From the NCBI RefSeq assembly GCF_022113815.1, contig NZ_SGOM01000006.1, positions 178,537 through 242,536 on the forward strand: a DNA stretch of 64,000 nt, written 5' to 3'. The DNA is from Vibrio cincinnatiensis. GTDB lineage: Bacteria > Pseudomonadota > Gammaproteobacteria > Enterobacterales > Vibrionaceae. Positions 1 to 10,520 of this stretch are shown here, piece after piece. Within the stretch, counting starts at the first letter, position 1, and each line of letters opens with the position of its first letter. The notes under the pieces were generated by a model, which searched no databases, had not been told where the DNA came from, and saw only the letters and a program-made list of their open reading frames with translations. A program made the position numbers and the translations under genes.

Positions 1-2921
1 GACGTATTACCCGCATTGAACCCAGTCTAGAAGCCGCATTTGTTGATTACGGCGCGGAAAGACACGGATTCCTCCCTCTCAAAGAAATTGCCCGCGAATA
101 TTTTCCAGAAGGTTATAGCTATCAAGGCCGTCCTAGCATTAAAGAAGTGCTAAAAGAAGGTCAAGAAGTGATTGTCCAAGTGGAAAAAGAAGAGCGAGGC
201 AGTAAAGGCGCAGCATTAACGACCTTTATTTCCCTTGCTGGTAGCTACTTAGTTCTGATGCCTAATAACCCTCGTGCCGGCGGAATTTCTCGTCGTATTG
301 AAGGTGATGAACGCACAGAGTTAAAAGCCGCTCTTAGTACGCTGGTGCTACCCCAAGGTATGGGCTTAATTGTCCGTACTGCTGGGGTTGGAAAAAGTGC
401 CGAAGAGTTAGAATGGGATTTAAACGTTCTGTTAAACCACTGGAGTGCGATTAAACAAGCCTCTGAATCTAACCCTGCCCCTTTCCTTATTCACCAAGAA
501 AGTAACGTCATTGTCCGTGCTATTCGTGACTATTTACGCCGTGATATTGGTGAAATTCTTATCGATAGCAATACTATTTATGAACGTGCATTAGAGCATA
601 TTCGTTTAGTTCGTCCAGATTTCGTCAATCGGGTGAAAAAATACGAAGGGGATGTACCACTATTTAGTCACTTCCAAATTGAAAGCCAAATCGAGTCGGC
701 GTTCCAACGTGAAGTTCGCTTGCCTTCTGGTGGTTCTATTGTTATTGACCCAACAGAAGCATTAACCTCTATTGATATCAACTCCGCTCGAGCAACCAAA
801 GGCGGTGATATTGAAGAAACGGCATTGAACACAAACCTTGAAGCCGCAGATGAAATTGCTCGTCAATTACGCCTGCGTGACCTAGGTGGCTTAGTGGTAA
901 TTGACTTTATTGACATGACACCAGTACGCCATCAACGTGAGGTAGAAAATCGACTGCGTGAAGCGGTTCGCCTTGATCGTGCTCGCGTGCAAATTGGCCG
1001 AATTTCTCGCTTTGGTCTATTGGAAATGTCACGTCAGCGCCTAAGCCCATCATTAGCAGAAGCGAGCCATCATATTTGTCCTCGTTGTTCTGGCACAGGC
1101 GTCATTCGAGATAATGAATCATTAGCGCTGTCTGTGTTGCGTTTAATTGAAGAAGAAGCATTAAAAGATAATACTTCTCAAGTTCTAACCGTTGTGCCCG
1201 TTTCGATTGCTTCTTACTTACTGAATGAGAAACGTCGCTCGGTTAACCATATTGAACGTAATCAAGAAGTAAAAATTACAATTGTTCCTAACTCTGATAT
1301 GGAAACCCCTCACTTTGAAGTGATTCGCGTCCGTGAAGGTGAAGAACAAGATATCCTTTCTTATCTGGTTCCTAAAAAGCTTGAGCAGTTGAAAGAAGCT
1401 GAAGGCAAAGAACTCGCCGAAGTGGATGTCAAACCTAAACGTCTTGAAGAGCCCGTATTAAAAGGGTTTGCCGCTCCAGCACAAACGGCCCCAGCGCCAA
1501 AACCTAAAGCGGAGCAGCCGACGGCTGATGTCGAAAAATCCTCAAAACCTGGGGTAATCCGTCGTTTATTTAGTGCATTATCCGGGCTATTTAGTCATGA
1601 TAACGAAGCACCTAAACAAGAAGAGACACCCGTTAAACCGGAGCAAAATAAACCGTCACAACCTCGTCGTGAGCGTAATGATCGTCGTCGTAACAATCCT
1701 CGTGACAAAAACAATCGACGCAAAACAAATAGCGAAGAGATTACGACTACCAACAAAGTAGACAAAGACAACGCTCCTCGCAAGCCGCAACAAGAGCGTA
1801 AACCCAAGCAAGAGCGTAGTGAACAACCACGTCGCAATAAACGTGATAATGCACAGTCTGCTAAGTTACAAGAGCAAGGTCGCCAATTGGCTGAAGAAGC
1901 ACTAAAAGATGCTGCTGCTCAGCCAGAAACCGCTGTTAATGTTGAAGCAAAAGAGCAAAAACCAGCTGTAATTAAAGAGCGCCGTCAACGCCGTAAGCTA
2001 GAAAAGTCGATTCGAGTGGTGAAAGATCAACCCGTATCAGCCATCGATAACGAGGTCGTTACAACAGCGAACAATACCCCTGTGACAGAACCTGTTGAGC
2101 AAGATCCCGCGATTGACACACTGGCTTCGGAAATACTACCAGCAGACAATGGTAATGGAGAGAAAGAAGAGCAGAAACAACGTCGTAATCGTCGTTCTCC
2201 TCGTCACCTCCGTGCCAGTGGTCAACGTCGCCGTCGTGGTCGTGATCGCCGTCCTAACCCATTCCGCTTACGTAAAGGTGGGGTTGCTTCACCTGAAATG
2301 GCTATGGGTAAAGTGATGCCGCGTTATGATCTGGCTAAACCAGCTCGTGAACAAAATCAAGCGACACTCTCTGTAGTGAAGCCTGCACCTCAACAGTGGG
2401 TTGAGCAAACCGGTTCACTAGGTGGCTTCGCTTGCCCAGAAATGGCCATGGGTAAAGTTATTCTGCGTCGTGAACTAGCCGATACTGAGTTTACTGAAAA
2501 CCAAGAGGAACGAGTAGTCGCTGATACTCAGGCAAAAGCAGAGCCTATTGTTGTAAACAACGAAGCAGTTGAAAGCATCGAGATCGAGACAGGATCAAGC
2601 GATAAAAGTGTTGAATCAGTCTTTATAGCAGAAGCTCAACCCGTCACAGCAATTGAAGTAGTCGAGGAAACACCAGAAAGTGATTTACTCCCTGAAGAAG
2701 CACCTATCGTCATCAATGAACCTAAGGTAGCTAAAGCCGTTAAACGTAAAGCAGGACATGCATTTGCGCCGATGGCTAAAGCACCGGGAACTCAAGATCT
2801 CAAAGAGATTTCAGTTATCGCTGCGCCATTACGTGATGAACGATACCAACCTAAAGGGGCGGGAAGTCAGGCTGCAAAAAATCAAGCAAGCGCTGAGATG
2901 GCAAAACCTCAAGCTTTCTAA
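1..2921 (+). CDS. rne: Ribonuclease E, 5' end missing
   Basis: Endoribonuclease E, the scaffold and catalytic subunit of the RNA degradosome; it cuts mRNA, rRNA and tRNA precursors. The reading frame is open from base 3, so the gene enters from the left edge; by comparison with E. coli about 44 N-terminal residues are missing. The visible part starts in the S1 domain ([20 protein letters not shown]), then shows the DNase I-like catalytic domain with the two metal-binding aspartates (in SIDINSAR and VVIDFIDM) and the zinc-link CPRCSGTG. The C-terminal half is low-complexity with two Arg-rich blocks and two near-identical copies of a PEMAMGKV motif (2277-2336 and 2421-2480). The family and catalytic assignment are certain; the roles of the tail motifs are inferred from E. 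coli. Confidence 0.97.
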   Translation, partial: RITRIEPSLEAAFVDYGAERHGFLPLKEIAREYFPEGYSYQGRPSIKEVLKEGQEVIVQVEKEERGSKGAALTTFISLAGSYLVLMPNNPRAGGISRRIEGDERTELKAALSTLVLPQGMGLIVRTAGVGKSAEELEWDLNVLLNHWSAIKQASESNPAPFLIHQESNVIVRAIRDYLRRDIGEILIDSNTIYERALEHIRLVRPDFVNRVKKYEGDVPLFSHFQIESQIESAFQREVRLPSGGSIVIDPTEALTSIDINSARATKGGDIEETALNTNLEAADEIARQLRLRDLGGLVVIDFIDMTPVRHQREVENRLREAVRLDRARVQIGRISRFGLLEMSRQRLSPSLAEASHHICPRCSGTGVIRDNESLALSVLRLIEEEALKDNTSQVLTVVPVSIASYLLNEKRRSVNHIERNQEVKITIVPNSDMETPHFEVIRVREGEEQDILSYLVPKKLEQLKEAEGKELAEVDVKPKRLEEPVLKGFAAPAQTAPAPKPKAEQPTADVEKSSKPGVIRRLFSALSGLFSHDNEAPKQEETPVKPEQNKPSQPRRERNDRRRNNPRDKNNRRKTNSEEITTTNKVDKDNAPRKPQQERKPKQERSEQPRRNKRDNAQSAKLQEQGRQLAEEALKDAAAQPETAVNVEAKEQKPAVIKERRQRRKLEKSIRVVKDQPVSAIDNEVVTTANNTPVTEPVEQDPAIDTLASEILPADNGNGEKEEQKQRRNRRSPRHLRASGQRRRRGRDRRPNPFRLRKGGVASPEMAMGKVMPRYDLAKPAREQNQATLSVVKPAPQQWVEQTGSLGGFACPEMAMGKVILRRELADTEFTENQEERVVADTQAKAEPIVVNNEAVESIEIETGSSDKSVESVFIAEAQPVTAIEVVEETPESDLLPEEAPIVINEPKVAKAVKRKAGHAFAPMAKAPGTQDLKEISVIAAPLRDERYQPKGAGSQAAKNQASAEMAKPQAF

Positions 2922-2940
2922 GATAACGTAACCACGCTCA

Positions 2941-2970
2941 AGGCTGCCCCACATGGGCAGCCTTTTTCTT
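2941..2970 (+). terminator. Rho-independent terminator of rne
   Basis: A 9-bp stem (2941-2949 with 2955-2963, AGGCTGCCC) with a 5-nt loop is followed by a T-rich run, 20 bp after the rne stop. Confidence 0.9.
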
Positions 2971-3067
2971 TCCGTTTTATATGAGTCGACAAAAAGAAAT
3001 AAAGGGCTTAGCACTCCATATTCAGTAAAATATTTACTCTTCACCTTCACTTGGATTTCATCTGCCC

Positions 3068-3946
3068 ATGACATGGATTTTTCTTACTCTTTTTGCTGCT
3101 TTCATGCAATCTTGGCGTAATGCGTTACAAAGCCAGTTATCTGAAGAGATAAAAACAGCAGGTGTCACTTTAGCTCGTTTTCTCTGGGCTGGCCCATTAG
3201 CCATAATCTATCTACTCAGCTTATATGCTATTGCGCCTGTGGAAGCCCCAACATTCTCTCTAACATTTCTAAGCTTGGTGAGTTCAGCTGCCATCATGCA
3301 GATTCTTGCTACCGCATTGATGGTCAAACTGTTTAAATATAATAATTATGCCGTTGGGGCAGGCTTAGCCAAAAGTGAAGCTTTGGTTGCGGCTATTTTA
3401 GGAATGCTTTTTTTTGGCACTCACCTGAGTTTATTGGGCTGGCTCGGTGTATTTCTAGGAGGAATCGGAGTCTTTCTGATGAGTACACGCGGCAACTTAC
3501 GCCAGCTATCGTTAACAACTGTAATCTTAGGGCTTAGTAGCGGCAGTGCCTTTGCATTAACGTCTTTATGGGTTCGTGAAGCCAGTTTATCACTCGGGCT
3601 CCCCTTTCCTTACAGCGCGGCTTGGGTGCTGCTGTTTGTAATCAGCATACAAACTCTTCTATTGATCGGTTATCTTGCTCTGACAGATAATGCCACCCTC
3701 ATCCAATTATTTCGCAAGCCTAAAATAACGCTGTTAACCAGCACCAGCAGCTGTATGGGCTCGATTGGTTGGTTTAGTGCAATGTCCTTACAAGCGGTGC
3801 CTTATGTCAAAACATTAGGCCAAGTGGAAATCTTTTTTACTTTATTAATCTCAATTTTCTGGCTAAAACAAAAGATCAGAATTAAAGATGGCGTCGGTTT
3901 AGTTCTAGTCGCGTTTGCCGCTATCATGGTGATGTGGACAGAATAA
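3068..3946 (+). CDS. EamA/DMT-superfamily inner-membrane transporter
   Basis: A 292-residue polytopic membrane protein with about ten hydrophobic segments arranged as two similar halves, the pattern of the drug/metabolite transporter (EamA) superfamily. The second half ends in a typical EamA sequence (VKTLGQVEIFFTLLISIFWL followed by a Lys/Arg-rich turn and a last helix). The substrate cannot be read from the sequence. The gene stands alone: it follows the rne terminator and has its own inverted repeat at the stop codon. ATG at 3068 is the first in-frame start. The family is secure, the function is open. Confidence 0.85.
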   Translation: MTWIFLTLFAAFMQSWRNALQSQLSEEIKTAGVTLARFLWAGPLAIIYLLSLYAIAPVEAPTFSLTFLSLVSSAAIMQILATALMVKLFKYNNYAVGAGLAKSEALVAAILGMLFFGTHLSLLGWLGVFLGGIGVFLMSTRGNLRQLSLTTVILGLSSGSAFALTSLWVREASLSLGLPFPYSAAWVLLFVISIQTLLLIGYLALTDNATLIQLFRKPKITLLTSTSSCMGSIGWFSAMSLQAVPYVKTLGQVEIFFTLLISIFWLKQKIRIKDGVGLVLVAFAAIMVMWTE

Positions 3947-3977
3947 CGCCAAGGCTTGAAGCTAATCTGGCGTTATT
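3942..3977 (+). terminator. Hairpin at the stop codon of the EamA gene
   Basis: A perfect 10-bp inverted repeat AATAACGCCA / TGGCGTTATT (3942-3951 with 3968-3977) includes the TAA stop and is followed by a short T run. It may act as a terminator between the convergent genes on either side. Confidence 0.6.
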
Positions 3978-4029
3978 TGACATCCGCTTACATTTTGTTA
4001 TTTAAGGGGAAAGTGGCTATAGATTTATC

Positions 4030-4785
4030 TTAAAAGGCATAACTTAAACTCAGCGTACTGTATATTTCATCGTGGCTTTTTCCTTTCGCCACCGTGGTGT
4101 TATTAATGTATTCCGTATCAAAAACTAGCGCTAATTTTTCTGCAAGTTTATTCGATAAAGTCCCTTTTAAACTGGTCGTGGTATTGCTGTCACCATAATC
4201 GACTCGTGCCGATGCCCCAATTGAAACACTTTGAGTGACTTCACTTTTTGCTTGCACAAAAGCATTAGCTATCCATTCATTATCGCTTCGAGAGCCGTCA
4301 ACGCTTGTGGACGGTTGACGAACAGAGTGCCGAAAACCGGGGCCAAGCCCCATATCTATTTTGGTGGTCTTTGTGTTTACCAGCGTCGCCCCCAGACCTG
4401 TAACTCCCAATGCTTGATGACGATAAGTCGCATACTGATCATGCTCATATTTGCCGTTACCAAACACAAATAAATGCTGACTGACATCATGCTTCACATC
4501 ATAAATTAATCGATATTTGTTCGTTCCGTCTTCATCGCTATCAGATTTATAGGAATAGAAGGTTGCCATGGCCAACTGCTGACGCCACTGTTCTTGATCA
4601 TATTTAATGGTTGCCCCAGAGTTGATCGACGAGGTTGAAGTGTTATTTTTTGAATAGATAAAGCCAAGTTTTGCATCCCCACTCCATGGGCTTTTTTCCC
4701 CTTCAACATCAGCTAAGGCAAGGCTTGAAGTAAATAAAGTCACAAGTAAAAGATTAATCTTAGTCAATGGAATTCGCCGTCTCAT
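4030..4785 (-). CDS. DUF481 (YdiY-like) outer-membrane protein
   Basis: A 251-residue protein with an N-terminal signal peptide (cleavage probably after SSLALA, near residue 25) and a body of alternating polar/hydrophobic strands ending in Tyr-Ala-Phe, a typical beta-barrel C-terminus recognised by the BAM complex. The sequence pattern (SPWSGDAKLGFIYSKNNT, later GLGPGFRHS) fits the DUF481 family, which includes E. coli YdiY. No substrate is known for the family. It is monocistronic, convergent with the upstream permease, and lies downstream of the adhE terminator in the same direction. Confidence 0.8.
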   Translation of the reverse strand: MRRRIPLTKINLLLVTLFTSSLALADVEGEKSPWSGDAKLGFIYSKNNTSTSSINSGATIKYDQEQWRQQLAMATFYSYKSDSDEDGTNKYRLIYDVKHDVSQHLFVFGNGKYEHDQYATYRHQALGVTGLGATLVNTKTTKIDMGLGPGFRHSVRQPSTSVDGSRSDNEWIANAFVQAKSEVTQSVSIGASARVDYGDSNTTTSLKGTLSNKLAEKLALVFDTEYINNTTVAKGKSHDEIYSTLSLSYAF

Positions 4786-4887
4786 TGTTATCCTTTATAG
4801 TTTTGATAAAGGGGCGACTATAGCAAACCCCTTTACACGCTAAGTAAACGTCACGTAAAAATCCAGTCTCTATAAAGCATCTGCCCA

Positions 4888-4919
4888 TAAAAAAAGCCCT
4901 TCCATAAATAGAAGGGCTT
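4888..4919 (-). terminator. Rho-independent terminator of adhE
   Basis: A 9-bp stem AAGCCCTTC / GAAGGGCTT (4894-4902 with 4911-4919). Read on the minus strand it is followed by a run of seven T residues, as expected for termination of adhE transcription. Confidence 0.9.
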
Positions 4920-4974
4920 GTGTATCTGTTTATTGAGATATTTCGTGCTAGCGAAAACCTCTCATTAACTCAGC

Positions 4975-7647
4975 TTACTTTTTCTTTGCTGGTTTTTGGT
5001 CTTCTTTTTTCTTAATGACGGTCGTTCCTTCGAACGTTTCACCTTCAACAAATGGCTTACCGTAGTAAGCTGCAAGAAGTACATCTTTTAGCTCAGAAAT
5101 TAGTGGGTAACGAGGGTTTGCACCTGTACATTGGTCATCGAACGCTTCAACAGACAGTTCATCAACTTTTGCAAGGAAATCTGCTTCGTTCACACCTGCA
5201 GCTTGGATAGATAGTGGAATATCAAGATCTTTCTTCAGCTCTTCCAACCAAGTTAGCAAACGTTCAATTTTCTGTGCAGTACGGTCACCCGCTTGGCTCA
5301 AGCCTAAATGGTCGGCAACTTCAGCATAACGACGACGTGCTTGTGGACGGTCGTATTGAGAGAATGCAGTTTGTTTGGTTGGGTTATCGTTCGCATTGTA
5401 ACGAACCACGTTAGAGATTAGCAATGCATTAGCAAGGCCGTGTGGTAAGTGGAACTCTGCACCAATTTTGTGAGCCATTGAGTGACATACACCCAAGAAA
5501 GCATTCGCAAAAGCAACCCCTGCGATTGTCGCAGCATTGTGTACTTTTTCACGAGCAATTGGGTCTGCTGCGCCATTTTTGTAGCTTGAAGGTAAGTACT
5601 CTTTTAGCATTTTCAGCGCTTGTAGTGCTTGACCATCAGAGTATTCGTTAGCAAGAACAGAAACATAAGCTTCAAGAGCGTGAGTCACGGCATCGTAGCC
5701 ACCAAACGCAGTAAGAGACTTAGGCATGTTCATCACAAGGTTCGCATCAACGATAGCCATGTTAGGTGTTAATTCATAATCCGCCAGTGGGTATTTCGCC
5801 CCTGTTGCATCATCAGTAACAACAGCAAATGGCGTGACTTCTGAACCAGTACCTGAAGTGGTTGTGATACATACCAATTCTGCTTTTTGACCCATTTTAG
5901 GGAATTTGTAAATACGTTTACGAATATCCATAAAGCGCATAGCGAGTTCTTCAAAATGCGTTTCTGGGTGCTCGTACATTACCCACATAATTTTTGCAGC
6001 ATCCATTGGTGAACCGCCACCAAGAGCAAGGATAACGTCTGGCTGGAAGCTCATCATGGCTTCAGCGCCTTTCTTAACAACAGAAAGTGTTGGATCCGCT
6101 TCTACATCAAAGAAAGTTTGTACTTCCATACCTTGTGCTTTTAGCAAGCTAACCACATCATCAGCATAACCGTTATTAAATAGGAAACGGTCAGTAACTA
6201 GGAATGCACGTTTTTTACCTTCTAGATCACCAAGGGCAATAGGAAGGCTACCACGACGGAAGTAGATAGATTTAGGAAGTTTATGCCACAACATGTTTTC
6301 AGCTCGCTTAGCCACTGTTTTCTTGTTGATTAAGTGCTTAGGACCTACGTTTTCAGAGATAGAGTTACCACCCCAAGAACCACAGCCAAGCGTCAAAGAA
6401 GGTGCAACGTTAAAGTTGTAAAGGTCACCGATACCACCATGAGTAGTTGGGATATTTACAAGAATACGTGCTGTTTTTAGACGGTCACCGAAGTAACGGA
6501 TACGGTCTGCATTCACGTCTTGGTCTGTATATAAGCCAGAAGTGTGACCGATACCGCCAATTTCTACCATTTTCACAGCTTGATCTACTGCGTTTTCAAA
6601 AGAAGACGCGCGGAACATGCCCAGTGTTGGAGATAATTTCTCATGAGCGAATTCGTCATCATAAGACACTTCACCGATGCCTTCACCCACAAGAATCTTA
6701 GTATCAGCAGGAACTTTCACACCCGCCATTTCAGCGATAGCGGTAGCTGGCTGACCAACGATTTTTGCATTTAGCGCACCGTCGATAAGCAGAACTTTAC
6801 GTACTTTATCAGCATCAGCTTTGCTTAGAACGTGTGCTTTGTGTGTAGCAAAACGTTCTTTAACTTCTTCATATACTTCATCCATAACAATAACGGCTTG
6901 CTCAGAAGCACAAACCACACCGTTATCAAAAGTTTTAGACATAAGAACAGAAGCTACTGCACGTTTGATATCTGCGGTTTCATCGATAACAACAGGTACG
7001 TTACCTGCACCCACACCAATCGCAGGTTTACCAGAAGAGTAAGCCGCTTTAACCATACCAGGACCACCGGTCGCCAGAATCAAAGCAATACCATCATGTT
7101 TCATCAGTGCGTTAGATAGTTCAACTGAAGGCTCATCAATCCAACCAATAATGTCTTTAGGTGCACCAGCAGCAACTGCCGCATCAAGTACCAATTTCGC
7201 CGCAGCATTTGTTGAATTTTTTGCACGTGGGTGCGGAGAAAAGATGATAGCGTTACGAGTCTTCAAAGAGATAAGAGATTTGAAGATAGCAGTAGAGGTT
7301 GGGTTAGTGGTAGGCACGATACCACAGATAATACCAACAGGTTCTGCGATAGTCATTGTTCCTAGGTTGTTGTCTTCTTCAAGAATGCCACAGGTTTTTT
7401 CGTCTTTGTATTTGTTATAAATAAACTCAGACGCAAAGTGGTTCTTGATTACTTTATCCTCAACGATACCCATGCCAGATTCTGCTACCGCTTGTTGCGC
7501 TAGAGGAATACGAGCTTGGTTAGCGGCTAATGATGCGGCGCGGAAAATTTTATCCACTTGCTCTTGAGAGAAAGTGGCAAATTCTGCTTGTGCTGCTTTA
7601 ACGCGAGCAACGAGAGCATCAAGTTCAGCCAAATTTGTTACAGGCAT
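4975..7647 (-). CDS. adhE: Bifunctional acetaldehyde-CoA/alcohol dehydrogenase AdhE
   Basis: Converts acetyl-CoA to acetaldehyde and then to ethanol with NADH, the main route for redox balance in mixed-acid fermentation. The 890-residue length is that of the family. The N-terminal half is the aldehyde dehydrogenase domain with the nucleophile Cys246 (in DNGVVCASEQ). The C-terminal half is the iron-dependent alcohol dehydrogenase with the GGGSPMDAAK nucleotide motif and the metal-ligand histidines in GVCHSMAHKIG and LPHGLAN. The C-terminus is a lysine-rich tail (KKKEDQKPAKKK). Its neighbour ychE is divergent, as in E. coli. The upstream region carries an FNR-like site at the class II position, which fits anaerobic induction. 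Confidence 0.98.
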   Translation of the reverse strand: MPVTNLAELDALVARVKAAQAEFATFSQEQVDKIFRAASLAANQARIPLAQQAVAESGMGIVEDKVIKNHFASEFIYNKYKDEKTCGILEEDNNLGTMTIAEPVGIICGIVPTTNPTSTAIFKSLISLKTRNAIIFSPHPRAKNSTNAAAKLVLDAAVAAGAPKDIIGWIDEPSVELSNALMKHDGIALILATGGPGMVKAAYSSGKPAIGVGAGNVPVVIDETADIKRAVASVLMSKTFDNGVVCASEQAVIVMDEVYEEVKERFATHKAHVLSKADADKVRKVLLIDGALNAKIVGQPATAIAEMAGVKVPADTKILVGEGIGEVSYDDEFAHEKLSPTLGMFRASSFENAVDQAVKMVEIGGIGHTSGLYTDQDVNADRIRYFGDRLKTARILVNIPTTHGGIGDLYNFNVAPSLTLGCGSWGGNSISENVGPKHLINKKTVAKRAENMLWHKLPKSIYFRRGSLPIALGDLEGKKRAFLVTDRFLFNNGYADDVVSLLKAQGMEVQTFFDVEADPTLSVVKKGAEAMMSFQPDVILALGGGSPMDAAKIMWVMYEHPETHFEELAMRFMDIRKRIYKFPKMGQKAELVCITTTSGTGSEVTPFAVVTDDATGAKYPLADYELTPNMAIVDANLVMNMPKSLTAFGGYDAVTHALEAYVSVLANEYSDGQALQALKMLKEYLPSSYKNGAADPIAREKVHNAATIAGVAFANAFLGVCHSMAHKIGAEFHLPHGLANALLISNVVRYNANDNPTKQTAFSQYDRPQARRRYAEVADHLGLSQAGDRTAQKIERLLTWLEELKKDLDIPLSIQAAGVNEADFLAKVDELSVEAFDDQCTGANPRYPLISELKDVLLAAYYGKPFVEGETFEGTTVIKKKEDQKPAKKK

Positions 7648-8275
7648 AATGAATCTCCTAAAAATAGAAAAATGTTAAAAACTCTTTATTAAATCGACCG
7701 CTGAATGTTTTTCCACCGTCTTCACAACCGATTTCATGTCTGACTTAGTAAATAGCTTTCACGACTGAGTATAATATTTCACTGTTTGAAAAAAATTGAC
7801 TCAGATCAGTTATCAAAAAGTAATTACTACTCAAGGGGTAGCTACTAGAAAAAACACCACTTAACCCAATGAATTAAAAGAAAAATAAAACAAAAGATCG
7901 AGTGTTCAAAAAACACACTTCACAAATCAAAAAAATAAAAAAACTACAACAATCTGTAAAAAAGTTTCATTTTTAAACAACATTCCCACTTGTGACCAAT
8001 GTTTTATGTGCTACTTCGAGTATATGTTCTCCCACTTAACTCTCCACTATTCTGTCTGATTTTTCACTAAACTGTGCGGATGTTAACAAACTATCGTCCT
8101 CATTCCGTTTATCGTCCACAAATTGCAACAATTTCTTTGCATTTTTCATTAAGCATTAGTTTTCTTAATCATGAGCAAATAAATGCGATAGTTTTTTTTC
8201 ATTCGTGATTTTGCGCAGATTAACATACATTACGCTGGCTTTATTTCACCCCAATGATCGCCACGAGAATATTTC
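7648..8275. other. 628-bp intergenic region between adhE and ychE
   Basis: AT-rich divergent promoter region with no credible ORF. Facing adhE it holds a -10-like TATACT (minus strand, 7773-7768) and an FNR-like dyad at 7796-7809. The part proximal to ychE has long A and T runs but no motif I can name. Confidence 0.6.
7796..7809 (-). promoter_or_regulatory. Candidate FNR site of the adhE promoter
   Basis: TTGAC-TCAG-ATCAG matches the FNR consensus TTGAT-N4-ATCAA at 8 of 10 positions. Its centre (7802.5) lies 41.5 bp upstream of the start expected from the minus-strand TATACT box at 7773-7768, the classic class II activation position. The match is read from the sequence; FNR control is inferred. 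Confidence 0.5.
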
Positions 8276-8911
8276 ATGCATCTTGAACTTGCTATTTTTC
8301 TTCAGTTTTTTTTAGGACTGGTTGCTGCCGTAAACCCGATAGGCATCATGCCGGTATTTGTTTCTTTGACCAGCCATATGACAGTAGAAGAAAAAAATAA
8401 AACCGCCGCTACTGCGAATATTGCTGTTGCTGTCATCTTAATTACAGCGTTACTTGGTGGGCAGGTTCTTTTAGACATGTTTAGCATTTCCCTTGATTCC
8501 TTCAGAGTTGCGGGCGGATTACTACTACTTAGCATTGCCTTTTCAATGATGAGCGGAAAACTAGGAGAAGATAAACAGAATAAACAAGAAAAGTCTGAGC
8601 ACATAAGCCGCGAACAAATTGGTATTGTGCCTATCGCCATGCCTTTAATGGCTGGCCCTGGAGCGATTAGCTCGACGATTGTTTACAGTGCACGCTATCC
8701 AGGAATGCTGGATACGTTTGGAATTGCATTAACCATTGCCCTATTTAGCATCAGCTCTTGGTTATTATTTCGCTCAGCCCCTTATATTGTACGAATTCTT
8801 GGACAGACAGGAATCAACGTGATCACCCGTATCATGGGGTTAATCTTAGGAGCATTAGGGATTGAATTTATTGCCAATGGCTTACGCAGCCTATTCCCTG
8901 GCCTTGCTTAA
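8276..8911 (+). CDS. ychE: YchE, MarC-family integral membrane protein
   Basis: A 211-residue inner-membrane protein with about six hydrophobic segments and the MarC/UPF0056 signatures (AAVNPIGIMPVF near the N-terminus, MPLMAGPGAISS in the middle). The biochemical role of the family is unknown; the old link of MarC to multidrug resistance was not upheld. The position divergent from adhE is the same as that of ychE in E. coli, which supports the name over marC. A hydrophilic Lys/Glu/Gln-rich loop (about residues 98-115) separates the two halves. Confidence 0.88.
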   Translation: MHLELAIFLQFFLGLVAAVNPIGIMPVFVSLTSHMTVEEKNKTAATANIAVAVILITALLGGQVLLDMFSISLDSFRVAGGLLLLSIAFSMMSGKLGEDKQNKQEKSEHISREQIGIVPIAMPLMAGPGAISSTIVYSARYPGMLDTFGIALTIALFSISSWLLFRSAPYIVRILGQTGINVITRIMGLILGALGIEFIANGLRSLFPGLA

Positions 8912-8926
8912 CCTTTGTCAATCTCT

Positions 8927-8970
8927 CTTCAAATAGAGAAAGCGCCCTAGGGCGCTTTCTCTATTTGAAG
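8927..8970. terminator. 44-bp perfect palindrome, bidirectional terminator
   Basis: An uninterrupted 22+22-bp inverted repeat centred on CCCTAGGG lies between the convergent ychE and asd stop codons. The hairpin is identical from both strands, with a GC-rich tip and a T-rich outer arm, so it can end transcription both ways. Confidence 0.85.
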
Positions 8971-8981
8971 GATTACAATAT

Positions 8982-10097
8982 TTAGTGTTTTTCAGTAAGG
9001 ATGATACGCAATGTTCTACGTAGTGGCTCTGCCGCCCCCCACAAAAGCTGGTCTCCTACGGTAAAGGCATTGAGGAAATCATCTCCCATCGACATTTTAC
9101 GTAAACGTCCGACTGGAACAGAGAGGGTCCCAGTAACTTTAGCAGGGCTCAGCTCACGAGCGGTAATATCACGCTCATTTGGAATCACTTTCACCCAATC
9201 ATTGTGAGAAGCGATGATGTCTTCAATTTCATCGAGAGGGACGTTTTGTTTTAGCTTAATGGTCAATGCTTGAGAATGACAACGCATCGCACCAATACGG
9301 ACGCAGGTTCCATCAATTGGAATCGGAGAATTTTGGAAGCCTAGAATCTTATTCGCTTCAACGCCTGCTTTCCACTCTTCTTTACTTTGTCCATTATCAC
9401 GTTTCACATCAATCCACGGGATCAGTGAACCCGCTAGAGGCACGCCAAAGTTATCGGTTGGGAAAGATGCTGAACGCATGGTTTCTGCCACTTTCTGATC
9501 GATATCCAAAATAGAACTCGAGGGGTTCGCAAGTTCTGAACTCACCGAATCATTGATAACCCCCATTTGTGAAATCAGCTCACGCATATTCTGAGCTCCA
9601 GCCCCTGATGCCGCTTGGTAAGTCATAGCACTGGTCCATTCAACCAGTCCTTTTTCGAACAACCCACCTAGCCCCATCAGCATTAAACTTACGGTACAGT
9701 TTCCACCAACAAAAGTGTTGGTACCTTGATGAATGCCTTGTTGAATTTGGGTAAAGTTGACTGGATCTAACGTGATGATGGCTTCAGGATCCATCCGTAA
9801 GGTGGATGCAGCATCAATCCAATACCCTTTCCATCCAGCTTGACGAAGCGCCGGATAGACTTTTTCTGTATACCCCCCACCTTGGCAAGTAATCACTGCA
9901 TCTAGTTGCTTCAAACTATCAAGATCAAAAGCATCTTGTAATAATCCCGCCTCTTTGCCAAAGTTAGGCGCGGCAATGCCAATTTGTGATGTACTGTAGA
10001 ATACCGGTTCGATGAGGTCGAAGTCTTTTTCTTCAACCATACGCTGCATCAGTACCGAGCCAACCATGCCACGCCAACCTACTAAACCTACTCTCAT
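8982..10097 (-). CDS. asd: Aspartate-semialdehyde dehydrogenase
   Basis: Reduces aspartyl phosphate to aspartate semialdehyde with NADPH, the branch point to lysine/diaminopimelate, threonine and methionine. The start is ATG at 10097 ([15 protein letters not shown]), preceded by GGAG; the frame is open 15 codons further upstream but that extension has no family counterpart. The 371-residue product is close to E. coli Asd. It shows the NADP-binding GWRGMVGS at the N-terminus and the catalytic Cys134 in [12 protein letters not shown]. It is convergent with ychE and divergent from the NhaC gene. No lysine riboswitch was seen upstream. Confidence 0.96.
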   Translation of the reverse strand: MRVGLVGWRGMVGSVLMQRMVEEKDFDLIEPVFYSTSQIGIAAPNFGKEAGLLQDAFDLDSLKQLDAVITCQGGGYTEKVYPALRQAGWKGYWIDAASTLRMDPEAIITLDPVNFTQIQQGIHQGTNTFVGGNCTVSLMLMGLGGLFEKGLVEWTSAMTYQAASGAGAQNMRELISQMGVINDSVSSELANPSSSILDIDQKVAETMRSASFPTDNFGVPLAGSLIPWIDVKRDNGQSKEEWKAGVEANKILGFQNSPIPIDGTCVRIGAMRCHSQALTIKLKQNVPLDEIEDIIASHNDWVKVIPNERDITARELSPAKVTGTLSVPVGRLRKMSMGDDFLNAFTVGDQLLWGAAEPLRRTLRIILTEKH

Positions 10098-10520
10098 TGC
10101 ACTAACTCTCCGTGTGTTCAAATAAAAAATCGTTGCCAACATCTATAAGTGGTTCGATCTAAAATCTCAAGGATTTTCTTACGTTAATTCGAGACTTTTC
10201 TTTCTATCTACTGTGCTTTATCGCTGTTTCAAGTTCAACCCCTTAAAAAGCTTATCTTTTCTTTTTTTTAGGGTTTGTTAATCAAAACTTTACTTAATTA
10301 ATGCGTTTTCGTTACACGGAAACACCACACTACAAACCTTTTTATTTCATTGAGTTTGCGAAATACCAACATTTAAGGCTAATTAATAACCACATTGGCG
10401 ATATAAATCACAACAGTTGGCATTGAATTCGATATATTGTGCCTTTTCATGTAAAGTTCCCCCGAACTGATAAGGATGCCCCATCTCCTTAGTACAATCA
10501 TCGAACACGAGGTTCTAAAA
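10098..10520. other. 423-bp divergent intergenic region between asd and nhaC
   Basis: AT-rich, holding the promoters of two divergent genes. I found no riboswitch-like structure, no ORF and no clear operator. Confidence 0.5.

Noticed and set aside
10098..10520. Lysine riboswitch before asd or nhaC
   Set aside because: Such elements occur before some nhaC and lysine genes, but no GAGG-rich conserved core or paired stems were found.
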